A stretch of DNA of 64,000 nucleotides from Arthrobacter_D sp015752045. Its GTDB lineage: Bacteria; Actinomycetota; Actinomycetes; Actinomycetales; Micrococcaceae. How positions within the stretch are numbered: position 1 is the stretch's first letter; every line of letters begins with the position of its first letter. Below the pieces are notes generated by a model. That model was given only the letters and a program-made list of their open reading frames with translations, made no database searches and was not told where the DNA came from. The stretch is taken from contig NZ_JADOUS010000003.1 of the NCBI RefSeq assembly GCF_015752045.1, forward strand, positions 62,001 to 126,000. The letters are read 5' to 3'. Made by a program: the position numbers and the translations under genes. This document shows, one piece after another, positions 1 through 8,137 of this stretch.

Positions 1-842
1 TCGACGCAGGCTCCGGGAGTCCCGTCTACGTCGTCGCACCCGAGGCGGACCAGGCGGCGACGCTGGAGGTCGTCACGGCGCAGGAGGGCATCTCCGACGC
101 CGCCCTGACCACGGACCCGAGCGGCGCCGCCGTCATCGAGGACGGTCAGGTCCTCATCAGCGGCACGCTCGAATACCAGGCCGACTCCGAACAGGCCGAG
201 GACGTGGTGCGTGAGCTGCGCACCGCGCTCGACGACGCCAGCCCGGAGGCGCTCGTCGGCGGCGTCACGGCGGTGGCGATCGACACGAACGACACCGCGC
301 TCGCCGACCTCGTCAAGATCATCCCGATCGTCCTGGGGGTCATCCTCGTGGTGCTGGTCATCCTGCTCCGCTCCGTGCTCGCGCCGGTGCTCCTCGTGGC
401 CAGCGTGGCGCTCTCCTACGCGACGGCCCTCGGGGTCTCGGCGGTGGTGTTCAACAACGTCTTCGGGTTCGCGGGGGCGGACGCATCGGTGCCGCTGTTC
501 GGCTTCGTGTTCCTCGTGGCCCTCGGCGTGGACTACAACATCTTCCTGATGACGCGGGTCCGTGAGGAGTCCCTCCGCATCGGCACCCGGCCCGGCATCC
601 TGCGCGGGCTCGGCGTGACGGGCGGCGTCATCACCTCGGCCGGCGTGGTGCTCGCGGCGACCTTCGCCGCCCTGGGCGTCATCCCGATCCTGTTCCTCGC
701 GCAGATCGCGTTCATCGTGGCCTTCGGTGTCCTCCTCGACACCATCCTGGTGCGCTCGCTGCTCATCCCGGCCCTGTCCTACGACATCGGCCCGAAGATC
801 TGGTGGCCGTCCAAGCTTGGCAGGGTGCCGTCCCCGCGGTAG
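1..842 (+). CDS. MMPL/RND-family membrane transporter, C-terminal part
   Basis: The reading frame is open from the left edge (first full codon at base 3) and ends at TAG 840-842, so the N-terminus lies outside the window. About 280 residues are visible. A soluble stretch is followed by several hydrophobic helices, including one rich in V, I and L, then the GVDYNIFLMTRVREE segment typical of the last transmembrane block of MmpL/RND proteins. The family exports lipids or drugs using the proton gradient; the substrate cannot be told here. A two-component system follows 260 bp downstream on the same strand. Family call is firm, function is inferred. Confidence 0.85.
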   Translation, partial: DAGSGSPVYVVAPEADQAATLEVVTAQEGISDAALTTDPSGAAVIEDGQVLISGTLEYQADSEQAEDVVRELRTALDDASPEALVGGVTAVAIDTNDTALADLVKIIPIVLGVILVVLVILLRSVLAPVLLVASVALSYATALGVSAVVFNNVFGFAGADASVPLFGFVFLVALGVDYNIFLMTRVREESLRIGTRPGILRGLGVTGGVITSAGVVLAATFAALGVIPILFLAQIAFIVAFGVLLDTILVRSLLIPALSYDIGPKIWWPSKLGRVPSPR

Positions 843-1036
843 CCGCAGGCGTGAATCCGGGGGCCGTGCGTCCGGGGTGCACGCGGGCCGGGCACGCAGC
901 GGTGGTCGACGGCGTGACCCGGCCTGTGTGCGCACCGCGGATGGATGCTCCGCACAGCCGCCGCACAGCGTCGGGAAAGCCCCGCACAAGGTCCGGGCGG
1001 CACGCTCGGGGGACACCGGCGGTGCGGGATACTGGA

Positions 1037-1063
1037 CCGCAACGCTTGCTCCGCAACGCTTGC
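1037..1063 (+). repeat. Two direct copies of a 13-bp sequence upstream of the two-component operon
   Basis: CCGCAACGCTTGC occurs at 1037-1049 and again at 1051-1063, a 14-bp period, about 40 bp before the regulator start. OmpR-type regulators often bind tandem direct repeats, so an autoregulatory box is possible. This is inference from position only. Confidence 0.4.
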
Positions 1064-1102
1064 CCGTGACCCACCGGCCGCGGCAGGACCCGAGGACGAC
1101 AC

Positions 1103-1852
1103 ATGGCCGACGCCACGCACCATTCCATGACCGACAACCTCCCGCGCCTCGCCCACCCTGACGGCAGCCCCATCCGGGCCCTCGTGGTCGACGACGAGGC
1201 GAGCCTCGCTGAACTCGTCAGCATGGGCCTGAGGATGGTGGGCTGGAGCGTGACGACGGCGAACGACGGCCGCACCGCGGTCTCCGCCGCGCGGGACTTC
1301 CGGCCGGACGTCCTCGTGCTCGACGTCATGATGCCCGGCCTGGACGGCATCGAGGCGCTGCAGAAGATCCGCGCGTTCGCCCCCGGTGTCCCCGCGCTGT
1401 TCCTCACCGCGAAGGACGCCGTGCAGGACCGCATCTCCGGACTCTCCGCGGGCGGCGACGACTACGTCACCAAACCGTTCAGCATGGAGGAGCTCATGCT
1501 CCGGCTGCACCGGCTCGTGCAGCGCTCGGGCGCTGCGGCGTCGGACTCCGCCGAACTGGTGGTCGGCGACCTCGTGATGAACGTCGACACCCGCGAGGTC
1601 ACCCGCGACGGCGAGGACATCGCGCTGACGTCCACGCAGTGGGAGCTCCTCCGGTACCTCATGGAGAATCCCCGCCGCGTGCTCAGCAAGTCCCAGATCC
1701 TCGACAACGTGTGGAAGTACGACTTCGGGGGCCAGGCGAACATCGTGGAGCTGTACATCTCCTACCTGCGCAAGAAGATCGACGCCGGCCGTGCGCCCAT
1801 GATCCACACGGTGCGTGGCGCGGGGTACGTCCTGAAGCCCGCGGCCCCATGA
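1103..1852 (+). CDS. OmpR/PhoB-type response regulator
   Basis: 249 residues. A receiver domain (about 25-140) has the acidic pair D30/D31, phosphoacceptor D74 in VLDVMMPG, and K124 in YVTKPF. A winged-helix DNA-binding domain follows (about 150-245), ending with the usual HTVRGAGYVLKP motif. ATG 1103 is preferred over ATG 1127 because a GAGGA-like ribosome site sits just upstream of it. The stop overlaps the kinase start by 4 bp (ATGA), so the pair is translationally coupled. The sensed signal is unknown; the TcrX/TrcR-like family is the best comparison. Confidence 0.93.
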   Translation: MADATHHSMTDNLPRLAHPDGSPIRALVVDDEASLAELVSMGLRMVGWSVTTANDGRTAVSAARDFRPDVLVLDVMMPGLDGIEALQKIRAFAPGVPALFLTAKDAVQDRISGLSAGGDDYVTKPFSMEELMLRLHRLVQRSGAAASDSAELVVGDLVMNVDTREVTRDGEDIALTSTQWELLRYLMENPRRVLSKSQILDNVWKYDFGGQANIVELYISYLRKKIDAGRAPMIHTVRGAGYVLKPAAP

Positions 1853-3369
1853 CCGCTCCGGACGACGGCGCCGGACCGGCAGGAGCGGGCCATCCTCTGC
1901 ACCTGCGCACGAAGCTCATCCTGGTGACGCTCGGCCTGCTCACGGCGATCTGCGCGGCCCTCGGCGTCCTCAGCCACCTCGCGATGAGCAGCTACCTGAC
2001 CGGTCAGCTCGATGCGGCGCTCGAGCTCGCCGCCGGACGGGCGGGGTTCCCCGGCGACCGCCCGCCGGGGGACGACGACGACCGGCCGTCCGGCGCCGTC
2101 GACCCGGAGAACGCGGCGGGCCAGCGGCCGGGCACGCTCAACGCGGTGTTCGACGACGGCCAGGCGCGGACCTCGGCGCTCGTGCAGGACGACGGGAGCA
2201 CCCGGCCGCTGGGACCGGCCGACCTGGACCTGCTGGCGGGCCTCGACCCGGCCGATGCACCGGAGGAACTGACGCTCAGTACCGGCCACTACCGCGTGGA
2301 TGCGGCCGGGATCCCGCCGGTCCCGGGCTCCGACGGCGCGGTCCTCGTCACCGGCCTGTCCACCGCCGAGCGTGACAGCACCCTCGTCTCCCTCGCCGTC
2401 ACGGTCGCGGGCCTGTCGCTGGCGGGGCTGGCGCTGGCCGGTGCCGCGGGGACGGTGATCATCCGCCGATCGCTCCGGTCCCTGGAGGAGCTGTCCGCCG
2501 CGGCGACGTCCGTCTCCCGGCTCCCCCTGTCCTCGGGAGAGGTCACCATCCCGGTGCGTGTTCCGCCCGCTGCCGCGCGGCCCGGGACGGAGGTCGGCAC
2601 GGTGGGGCTGGCCCTCAACGGGATGATCGACCACGTGGCGAGCGCGCTCCAGGACCGCCAGGCGAGCGAGATGAAGGTGCGCCGGTTCGTGGCCGACGCG
2701 AGCCATGAACTCCGCACCCCCCTGACGTCCATCCGTGGCTACACCGAGCTGATCCTCATGAGCGAGGTGGTGAGCCCGTCCGCGCGCTCGGCGCTGGAGC
2801 GCGTGGACAGCGAGTCCAGGCGCATGTCCTCCCTGGTGGAGGACCTCCTGCTGCTCGCACGCCTGGACGAGGGCCAGCGCGGCGAGGCGTCCGACGTCGA
2901 CCTCACCGAGCTCGTGATCGAGACGACGAGCGACGCCCAGGCCTCCGCGCCCGGCGACACGTGGACCCTCGCCCTGCCGGACGAGCCCGTCGTGGTGCGG
3001 GCCGTGGAGGCCGAGGTCCGGCAGGTGCTGATCAACCTGCTCTCCAACGCCCACAAGCACACCCCGCCGGGAACCGCCGTGACCACCGCCGTCACGGTCG
3101 AGGAGGGGCTCGCCGCCGTCACCGTGACGGACACCGGCCCCGGCATCGATCCGGCCTTCATCGACACCATCTTCACGCGTTTCAGCCGGGCGGACACGGC
3201 GCGCTCCGCGGACGCCGGCAGCACCGGCCTCGGGCTCGCGATCGTCCAGGCCCTCGTCGAGGCGAACGGGGGGACGATCCGCGTGAGCAGCGAGCCCGGG
3301 CGGACCCGGTTCCGTGTGGAACTGCCCGTTTCACAGCCCCGGCACATCCCGCGTCGGGAGGACTCCTAG
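1849..3369 (+). CDS. Sensor histidine kinase, partner of the preceding regulator
   Basis: 506 residues, starting at the ATG that overlaps the regulator stop. A first membrane helix (about 21-45) is followed by an acidic, proline-rich extracellular domain of roughly 130 residues and a second helix (about 178-203), then HAMP and HisKA with H286 in the FVADASHELRTPLTSIRGY motif. The ATPase domain has NLLSNAHKHTP (N box), DTGPGID (G1) and GSTGLGLAIV (G2). All catalytic motifs are intact. It resembles TcrY/PrrB-type kinases. The open frame extends upstream to 1639, but that part overlaps the regulator and is not used. Confidence 0.92.
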   Translation: MTAPDDGAGPAGAGHPLHLRTKLILVTLGLLTAICAALGVLSHLAMSSYLTGQLDAALELAAGRAGFPGDRPPGDDDDRPSGAVDPENAAGQRPGTLNAVFDDGQARTSALVQDDGSTRPLGPADLDLLAGLDPADAPEELTLSTGHYRVDAAGIPPVPGSDGAVLVTGLSTAERDSTLVSLAVTVAGLSLAGLALAGAAGTVIIRRSLRSLEELSAAATSVSRLPLSSGEVTIPVRVPPAAARPGTEVGTVGLALNGMIDHVASALQDRQASEMKVRRFVADASHELRTPLTSIRGYTELILMSEVVSPSARSALERVDSESRRMSSLVEDLLLLARLDEGQRGEASDVDLTELVIETTSDAQASAPGDTWTLALPDEPVVVRAVEAEVRQVLINLLSNAHKHTPPGTAVTTAVTVEEGLAAVTVTDTGPGIDPAFIDTIFTRFSRADTARSADAGSTGLGLAIVQALVEANGGTIRVSSEPGRTRFRVELPVSQPRHIPRREDS

Positions 3370-3391
3370 CATCAGCCCGTATACCTGGAGG

Positions 3392-4126
3392 GTGATACCC
3401 CGAGCGAGTACCGACGGCAGGCCCTCCCGCCGTCCGGTGCGTCGCGTCGTCGTAGCCCTGGTGGGCATCGACGGCGCGGGCAAGACGACGGCGGCCTCCG
3501 CGCTCGGCAGGCTCCTCGGGACGACGACGCCGACGCTGGTCCTGGCCAATCCTTCGGGGCGGCGCACCATGACGGCGTGGACGGCGCGGCTCGGCCTCTC
3601 CGTTCCGCCACGGATCCTCGACCTCCTGGAATCGCTGGTCCGGGCGGTCAACGTGCTCACCAACCATCTCCGCGCCCACCGGTTCGACGGCGTCGTCATC
3701 CTGGACCGGCACCTGCACTGCCAGCAGGCGCTGCGCACCACCCGCGGACTGCCCCGCGGCAGGTTCCTCGCCGCGCTGACGCGGATGCTGCCGGCCTCGG
3801 ACGTCGTCGTCTTCCTCGACGTCAGCCCGGAGGAGGCCTTCCGCCGGATCGTCGTGCGGGGCGCCGACACCGAACGCGTCGAGGACCTCCGCGCCTACCG
3901 CGCCGGCTACCTCGGGCTCCCCGAATTCGACGGCTTCCGGCGCGTGGACGCCGACGGGCCGCTGCCCGGAGTCCTCGACGAGCTCGAGGAGATCGTCACG
4001 GGAGAGGGACGGCACCTGGAGCCGTTGCCGCGCGCGACCGGCAGGTCCCGCCTGATCGTGAGCCGGCGAGCGACGGCGGGCCGTCGTCCGCGTGGGGTGG
4101 ACGGTGCCGCTGCTCCTGCTCGATAA
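3392..4126 (+). CDS. P-loop nucleotide kinase related to thymidylate kinase
   Basis: About 244 residues if the GTG at 3392 is the start; GTG 3437 is an alternative and neither has a well-spaced ribosome site. A Walker A loop (VGIDGAGKTT) lies near residue 20. An ILDRHLHCQQAL segment matches the D-R-H/Y substrate motif of dTMP kinases, and VFLDVSPEEAFRRI is typical of the following strand and helix. The protein is longer than Tmk and is not the canonical essential enzyme, so the substrate is uncertain. It begins 22 bp after the kinase gene and may share its transcript. Confidence 0.6.
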   Translation: MIPRASTDGRPSRRPVRRVVVALVGIDGAGKTTAASALGRLLGTTTPTLVLANPSGRRTMTAWTARLGLSVPPRILDLLESLVRAVNVLTNHLRAHRFDGVVILDRHLHCQQALRTTRGLPRGRFLAALTRMLPASDVVVFLDVSPEEAFRRIVVRGADTERVEDLRAYRAGYLGLPEFDGFRRVDADGPLPGVLDELEEIVTGEGRHLEPLPRATGRSRLIVSRRATAGRRPRGVDGAAAPAR

Positions 4127-4136
4127 GGTTTCAGGT

Positions 4137-4397
4137 ATGAACGAGATCGCCACCTTCCTCGACGCCCGCATCACCGAGGACGAAAAAGCAGCCCGCACGG
4201 GCACCCTCCCCGAAGAAGTGTGGGGGGCGCGCGGCTGGTACGAGCCCGCCCGTGTCCTGTCCGAGTGCGAGGCCAAGCGCCGGCTCCTCCAGTTCGCGCT
4301 GTTCGACCTCGATGAGCCCCACGGGTCGAGCATGCTGAAGCTGCTCGCCGGACCGTGGGCCGGCCACGGGGGCTACCTGCCCGAGTGGAAGGCCTGA
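4137..4397 (+). CDS. DUF6221 family small protein
   Basis: 86 residues. The sequence opens with MNEIATFLDARITEDEKAAR, has ARVLSECEAKRRLLQ in the middle, and ends with GPWAGHGGYLPEWKA. This three-part pattern is the one I recognise from the actinobacterial DUF6221 family, often found in phages and Streptomyces. No function is established. The open frame extends to 4092, but the ATG at 4137 gives the usual family N-terminus and lies 10 bp past the previous stop. Confidence 0.7.
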   Translation: MNEIATFLDARITEDEKAARTGTLPEEVWGARGWYEPARVLSECEAKRRLLQFALFDLDEPHGSSMLKLLAGPWAGHGGYLPEWKA

Positions 4398-4506
4398 GCG
4401 GAGCACGGTCCGGGTCCGAGGATCCGAGAGCACCGGCCTGCACCGGCCGGTGCCGGGTGGCGCGAAGGTGAAGCGCAGCAGTCCTGTCTGCAAACGGCAC
4501 GCTCCA

Positions 4507-4534
4507 GCGCAAGCTTTGCGCAAGAACTTCTTGC
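4507..4534. promoter_or_regulatory. Two overlapping inverted repeats upstream of the Hpt-like gene
   Basis: GCGCAAGCTTTGCGC (4507-4521) has 6-bp arms and a 3-bp centre. GCAAGAACTTCTTGC (4520-4534) is a perfect dyad with 7-bp arms and a 1-bp centre. They share two bases and both contain GCAAG. They lie 40-67 bp before the GTG at 4574, where an operator would be expected. There is no T tract, so a terminator is less likely. Confidence 0.45.
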
Positions 4535-4573
4535 GGGTACACGCCGCCCTCCTGCCGTCGCTAGGCTTGGACG

Positions 4574-5041
4574 GTGCCCCTACCTTCAGCCCCGTCAGGC
4601 CCTGACCAGTTCCAGGGCCGGTCTCCGGTGGACGGTGCGGCACCCCTCCTGCACGATGCCGACCCCTCCTTCGACGCCCCGGGGAAAGCAGCGCCCCTCG
4701 TCGACCCCACGGTCCTCGCGGACATGCGGCGCGACTTCTCCGACCCCGCCGTCGTCCTCCGGTTCGTGCGTGACTTCTCCGCCACGCTGGAGGGCAAGCT
4801 CGAGCGGCTGGCGCTGCGGATCGAGGCCGGCGACGCCACGGGCGCCGAGGATGCCGTCCTCAGCGTGACCACATCGGCCATGATGGTGGGCGCGGTGCGC
4901 CTGAATCAGGCCGCGCGTGCAATCCACAGGATGATCGCCGCCGACGACCTCCACGGCGCCCGGCGCTCGGCGGCGCTGCTGCGCGCCTGCGCGACCGACA
5001 CGCTCCGGGAACTGCGTGCCGGCTACCCGGACGAATCCTGA
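4574..5041 (+). CDS. Hpt-like helical protein lacking the phospho-accepting histidine
   Basis: 155 residues from GTG 4574. After a 40-residue proline-rich leader the protein has the helical pattern of a histidine phosphotransfer domain: PTVLADMRRDFSDPAVVLRFVRDFSATLEGKLERL, then AEDAVLSVTTSAMMVGA where active Hpt domains carry AHTLKGSSANLGA, then a last helix pair. By this alignment the histidine position holds a leucine and the neighbouring K and G are also replaced. The domain probably cannot carry phosphate and may be a binding module. It converges on the response regulator at 5057-5869, 15 bp away. Confidence 0.65.
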   Translation: MPLPSAPSGPDQFQGRSPVDGAAPLLHDADPSFDAPGKAAPLVDPTVLADMRRDFSDPAVVLRFVRDFSATLEGKLERLALRIEAGDATGAEDAVLSVTTSAMMVGAVRLNQAARAIHRMIAADDLHGARRSAALLRACATDTLRELRAGYPDES

Positions 5042-5056
5042 GCAGTCGGTCCCGGT

Positions 5057-5869
5057 CTAGTCCCTGTTCCGGGGCATGATGCGGAAGCCGACGCCCCGCA
5101 CCGTCGTGATGAGGTCCGGACCGCCGTCGAAGCGCGCCAGCTTCTGGCGCAGATTGGCGACGTGCACCTCGATGGCCCGCTCGTCCGTGCGGCTGACGAA
5201 GTTGTAGCCCCGGTAGTCCCCGCCCCGGGACACGCGGACCAGCTCCTCCTTGGTCCGGACGGCGCCGTTGCTCCGCATCAGCTCCCACAGCAGGTTGAAT
5301 TCGGTCTTCGTGAGCGGGAGCTCGACGCCGGCGCAGCTGGCGATGCGCGCGTCGCCGTCGACGGTGATCCCGCCGTTCCGCAGGACGTTCGCGGACCCGA
5401 CCGGGGCGGCCTCGCCGTCGTCGGACGGGGTGGATGCGGCGGGGTCCGCGGGCTGGACCGGCGGGTGCTGCGCATCCTGTCCGATGCGGGGCCGGCGAAG
5501 CATCGCGTCGATGCGGGCGCGCAGTTCGCGCGGGCGGAACGGCTTCAGGACGTAGTCGTCGGCTCCCGCCTGGAGGGCGGTGAGGATGTCCATCTCGTCG
5601 CTGTGGCCGCTGAGCACGATCACGTAGCAGTCGGTGGTGTTGCGGATCCGGCGCAGGACCTCGTACCCGTCGATATCGGGGAGCCCGATGTCCAGGGTCA
5701 CCACCATCGGATGCTGCCGGCGGACGACGTCGACACCCTCGCGTCCCGTGGTGGCACCGCTGACCACGAAGCCGCCCTGCTCGAGGACCGCGCAGACCAG
5801 GTTCCGGATATCGAGATCGTCCTCGATGACGACGGCGGCGCGGCGATCGCCGAGTGTGGGACTACTCAT
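5057..5869 (-). CDS. OmpR/PhoB-type response regulator under a c-di-GMP riboswitch
   Basis: 270 residues. The receiver domain has E16/D17/D18, phosphoacceptor D60 in VTLDIGLPDIDGYEV, switch residue S87 and K109 in YVLKPF. A 50-residue acidic, proline-rich linker precedes a winged-helix domain ending TTVRGVGFRIMPRNRD. The ATG at 5869 is preferred: the open frame runs on to 6136, but that part covers the riboswitch and has no receiver homology. No kinase gene is adjacent, so this is an orphan regulator. The Hpt-like gene converges on it. Confidence 0.9.
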   Translation of the reverse strand: MSSPTLGDRRAAVVIEDDLDIRNLVCAVLEQGGFVVSGATTGREGVDVVRRQHPMVVTLDIGLPDIDGYEVLRRIRNTTDCYVIVLSGHSDEMDILTALQAGADDYVLKPFRPRELRARIDAMLRRPRIGQDAQHPPVQPADPAASTPSDDGEAAPVGSANVLRNGGITVDGDARIASCAGVELPLTKTEFNLLWELMRSNGAVRTKEELVRVSRGGDYRGYNFVSRTDERAIEVHVANLRQKLARFDGGPDLITTVRGVGFRIMPRNRD

Positions 5870-5902
5870 CGCGGGCTGTCCCGGGACGGCCCTGCGGGAC
5901 GG

Positions 5903-5921
5903 CCGACGCCTGTCGGCAGGC
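5903..5921 (-). promoter_or_regulatory. Two mutually exclusive small hairpins between riboswitch and regulator start
   Basis: GCCTGTCGGCAGGC (5908-5921) and CCGACGCCTGTCGG (5903-5916) overlap, so the transcript can form one or the other. They lie between the aptamer and the ATG at 5869. This is the sort of arrangement an expression platform needs, but nothing shows it is used. Confidence 0.3.
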
Positions 5922-5982
5922 CGGTATGGGAACTGAGGGGACGTGGCGTGTCCGAGGCATACTCCGTGGGCCTGTTCTCTTC

Positions 5983-6047
5983 GGCGGCCCGGCTGACCTC
6001 GAGGGTCCCGTGGCTTTGCGTCCCCGGCTCGCGCCGGGTTTGCCTTT
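5983..6047 (-). promoter_or_regulatory. c-di-GMP-I (GEMM) riboswitch aptamer
   Basis: Read on the minus strand the segment contains, in order, the conserved GGCAAACC (6044-6037), a P2 stem CCCGGC/GCCGGG closed by a GCGA GNRA tetraloop (6038-6023), the invariant GACGCAAAGCC (6022-6012), a short P3 hairpin with GACC/GGTC arms, and AGCCGGG (5994-5988) followed by GCC to close P1. Order and spacing match the GEMM consensus. It lies about 113 nt upstream of the response regulator ATG, in its leader. The ligand is inferred from the motif match. Confidence 0.87.
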
Positions 6048-6166
6048 GTCGACGAGCAGCTGCTCGCCCGATGATAGTAGCAACCCCGACCGACACCTCC
6101 GTGAACAAGCGGGAGGGCCGTCGACCGTGGCGTCACTGATGCCGGCGCAGCGTGCGGCCCCCGCGG

Positions 6167-7063
6167 TCAGCCCGTCCGTGCGGGCGGGCGGAGGAGGAGT
6201 GCCGCGGACCGCAGTACCGCGTCGCTGACGGCGGCCAGCGCCGTGGACCCGTGGCGCCACTGCTGCCAGTACAGCGGGACGTCCACGTGGCCTCCGGGGC
6301 CGAGCGGGACGAGGTCCTGCGGGTCGGACCGCAACTCCAGTTCGGAGACGAGACCCCACCCCATGCCGAGGCGGATCGCGTCTGCGAACTCCTGCGCCGC
6401 GGGCAGGTAGTGGCGCGGCGGATCGAAGGCGTGGCGGACGCGCGACCGCAGGTACTGGTCCTGGAGATCGTCCTTCCGGTCGAAGAGGACCACGGGTGCA
6501 CGGGAGAGCCGTTCCGGCGTCGCCCCGTCCGCGAGCCAGGTGGCGCGGAAGTCCCGTGAGCAGACGGGCACGTAGCGCATGACGCCGAGCGGTTGCGAGG
6601 AGCATCCCTGCACGGGAGAGGCCACGGACGTGATGGCCGCCGAGGCGGCGCCGTCGCGCAGCAGCTCGAGGGAGTAGTCCTCGTCCTCCCGCAGGATCTC
6701 CAGCTGCAGGGTGTCTGCGACCCGGGCGAGGGCCGGCAGGACCCAGGTGTGCAGCGAGTCGCCGTTGACCACGATCGTGATCCGCAGCCGGGGGCCGTCA
6801 CGGGTGGCGTCGAGCTCGGTGGCGAGGTCTGCCGACAGCAGTTCGAGCTGTCGCGCGAAGCGGATGATCGCCCGTCCCGCTTCGGTGGGGCGGAGGGGGC
6901 GGGTACGGGTGATGACCGGGCGCCCGACGGCCACCTCGAGGGCCCGGATCCGCTGGCTGATTGCGGAGGGCGAGACGGAGAGAGTGGAGGCCGCCGCCTC
7001 GAAACTCCCCTGGTCGATGATCGCGGCAAGAGCCGCGGCCTGTCCCGGATCGACGGATCTCAT
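6167..7063 (-). CDS. lysG: LysR-family regulator of the ArgP/LysG type
   Basis: 298 residues from ATG 7063; a TTG two codons upstream is the only alternative. The N-terminal helix-turn-helix reads GSFEAAASTLSVSPSAISQRIRALE, and the rest has the length and pattern of a LysR effector-binding domain. It is transcribed away from a LysE exporter 70 bp off, the classic arrangement in which LysG, bound to lysine or arginine, activates the exporter gene. Identity rests on the N-terminal ArgP-like sequence plus this context. The exact ligand is inferred. Confidence 0.88.
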   Translation of the reverse strand: MRSVDPGQAAALAAIIDQGSFEAAASTLSVSPSAISQRIRALEVAVGRPVITRTRPLRPTEAGRAIIRFARQLELLSADLATELDATRDGPRLRITIVVNGDSLHTWVLPALARVADTLQLEILREDEDYSLELLRDGAASAAITSVASPVQGCSSQPLGVMRYVPVCSRDFRATWLADGATPERLSRAPVVLFDRKDDLQDQYLRSRVRHAFDPPRHYLPAAQEFADAIRLGMGWGLVSELELRSDPQDLVPLGPGGHVDVPLYWQQWRHGSTALAAVSDAVLRSAALLLRPPARTG

Positions 7064-7091
7064 GAGCAATTCTTATCATGCTGAAGGAACA

Positions 7092-7104
7092 TTAGTTTGT
7101 CTAA
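7092..7104. promoter_or_regulatory. LysR-type T-N11-A operator between lysG and lysE
   Basis: TTAG-TTTGT-CTAA is a dyad with a T and an A 12 bp apart, exactly the T-N11-A pattern of LysR regulators. It lies between the divergent starts at 7063 and 7133, upstream of lysE, and is the likely LysG site. Confidence 0.6.
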
Positions 7105-7132
7105 GCACGGACGCGGGGCCTAGCGTGGGCCC

Positions 7133-7738
7133 GTGATCTCCACTGCAGCCGGCGGCCTCGCCGCCGGCCTGACCCTGATCGTCGCCATCGGCTCCCAGAA
7201 CGCGTTCGTGCTGCGGCAGGGCCTGCGGCGTTCCCATATAGCGCTGGTCGTGACGGTGTGCGCGGTCTCGGACCTCGTGCTGATCGTCCTCGGCGTCGGC
7301 GGGCTGGGAGCAGCGATCGAGCAGGCCCCCGTGCTCCTCGACGTGGTGCGGTGGGCCGGGGCGGCCTTCCTCGCGGGGTATGCCGCCCTGGCGGCGCGAC
7401 GCGCACTCCAGGGGGAGCGACTCGACGTCGACGGCGGACACGCCACGATGTCCTGGCGCGCCGCGCTCGGCACGTGTCTCGCCCTGACCTGGCTCAACCC
7501 GCACGTGTACCTCGACACCGTGCTGCTCCTGGGATCGCTCGCGAACACGCATGGCACGCCGGGCCGGTGGTGGTTCGCCGCGGGTGCGGCCCTCGGCAGC
7601 ATCCTGTGGTTCTCCGCGCTCGGCGTAGGGGCCCGCTTCCTCGCCCCCGTCTTCGCCCGCCCGCGGGCCTGGCGTATCCTCGACGGGCTGATCGCGGTCG
7701 TCATGCTCCTGCTGGCCGTGCTCCTCGTCCTGAGGTAG
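7133..7738 (+). CDS. lysE: LysE-type amino acid exporter
   Basis: 201 residues from GTG 7133. The family signature near the N-terminus reads IVAIGSQNAFVLRQGLRR, and CLALTWLNPHVYLDTVLLLG is the second conserved block. Five or six hydrophobic helices span the protein, as in LysE of Corynebacterium. It would export lysine and arginine across the membrane, driven by the ion gradient. The neighbouring lysG and the T-N11-A site support induction by the exported amino acid. Length is normal for the family. Confidence 0.92.
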   Translation: MISTAAGGLAAGLTLIVAIGSQNAFVLRQGLRRSHIALVVTVCAVSDLVLIVLGVGGLGAAIEQAPVLLDVVRWAGAAFLAGYAALAARRALQGERLDVDGGHATMSWRAALGTCLALTWLNPHVYLDTVLLLGSLANTHGTPGRWWFAAGAALGSILWFSALGVGARFLAPVFARPRAWRILDGLIAVVMLLLAVLLVLR

Positions 7739-7771
7739 CGCGTGCGTCCGCGACCATGGAGCGGCCGGGCG

Positions 7772-7993
7772 CTACTCCTCGTTGGCGCGTTCCTCGATCC
7801 AGTCGGTCGCGGCGTCGGACAGGAAGATGCCATCGGGCCCGCGTCCGCCCATCCACCACGCATCGGAGGCGACGAGGCCGCCGGCACGGCTGATGTCGGC
7901 GACGACCTCGGGCGTGAGCGCCTCGCCGTTGTGGGCGATCAGCCATTCCCTGGTCGGCGGCGTGACGATGTTCCACCATTGTTCGAGGTCCAT
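7772..7993 (-). CDS. Small acidic protein of unknown function
   Basis: 73 residues from ATG 7993 (MDLEQWWNIV). It is rich in W, D and E, has a TREWLIAHNGEALTPEV block and ends GIFLSDAATDWIEERANEE. There is no signal peptide or membrane segment. I recall similar small proteins in Arthrobacter but no function. The open frame runs to 8620, but the upstream part overlaps the cupin gene on the other strand and looks like a shadow. It converges on lysE 33 bp away. Confidence 0.65.
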   Translation of the reverse strand: MDLEQWWNIVTPPTREWLIAHNGEALTPEVVADISRAGGLVASDAWWMGGRGPDGIFLSDAATDWIEERANEE

Positions 7994-8137
7994 GCCGGAC
8001 AGTATGGCACCCGCGGGTGTCACCCCGGTGCCCCACCGGATGGCGCCACCGGATGGCCTCACCGTCACCGATAGACTGGCCAGCACTGTCGCACCGACCG
8101 CTTGGATCCAGCACACGAGCGAACCACAGGAGGCACC

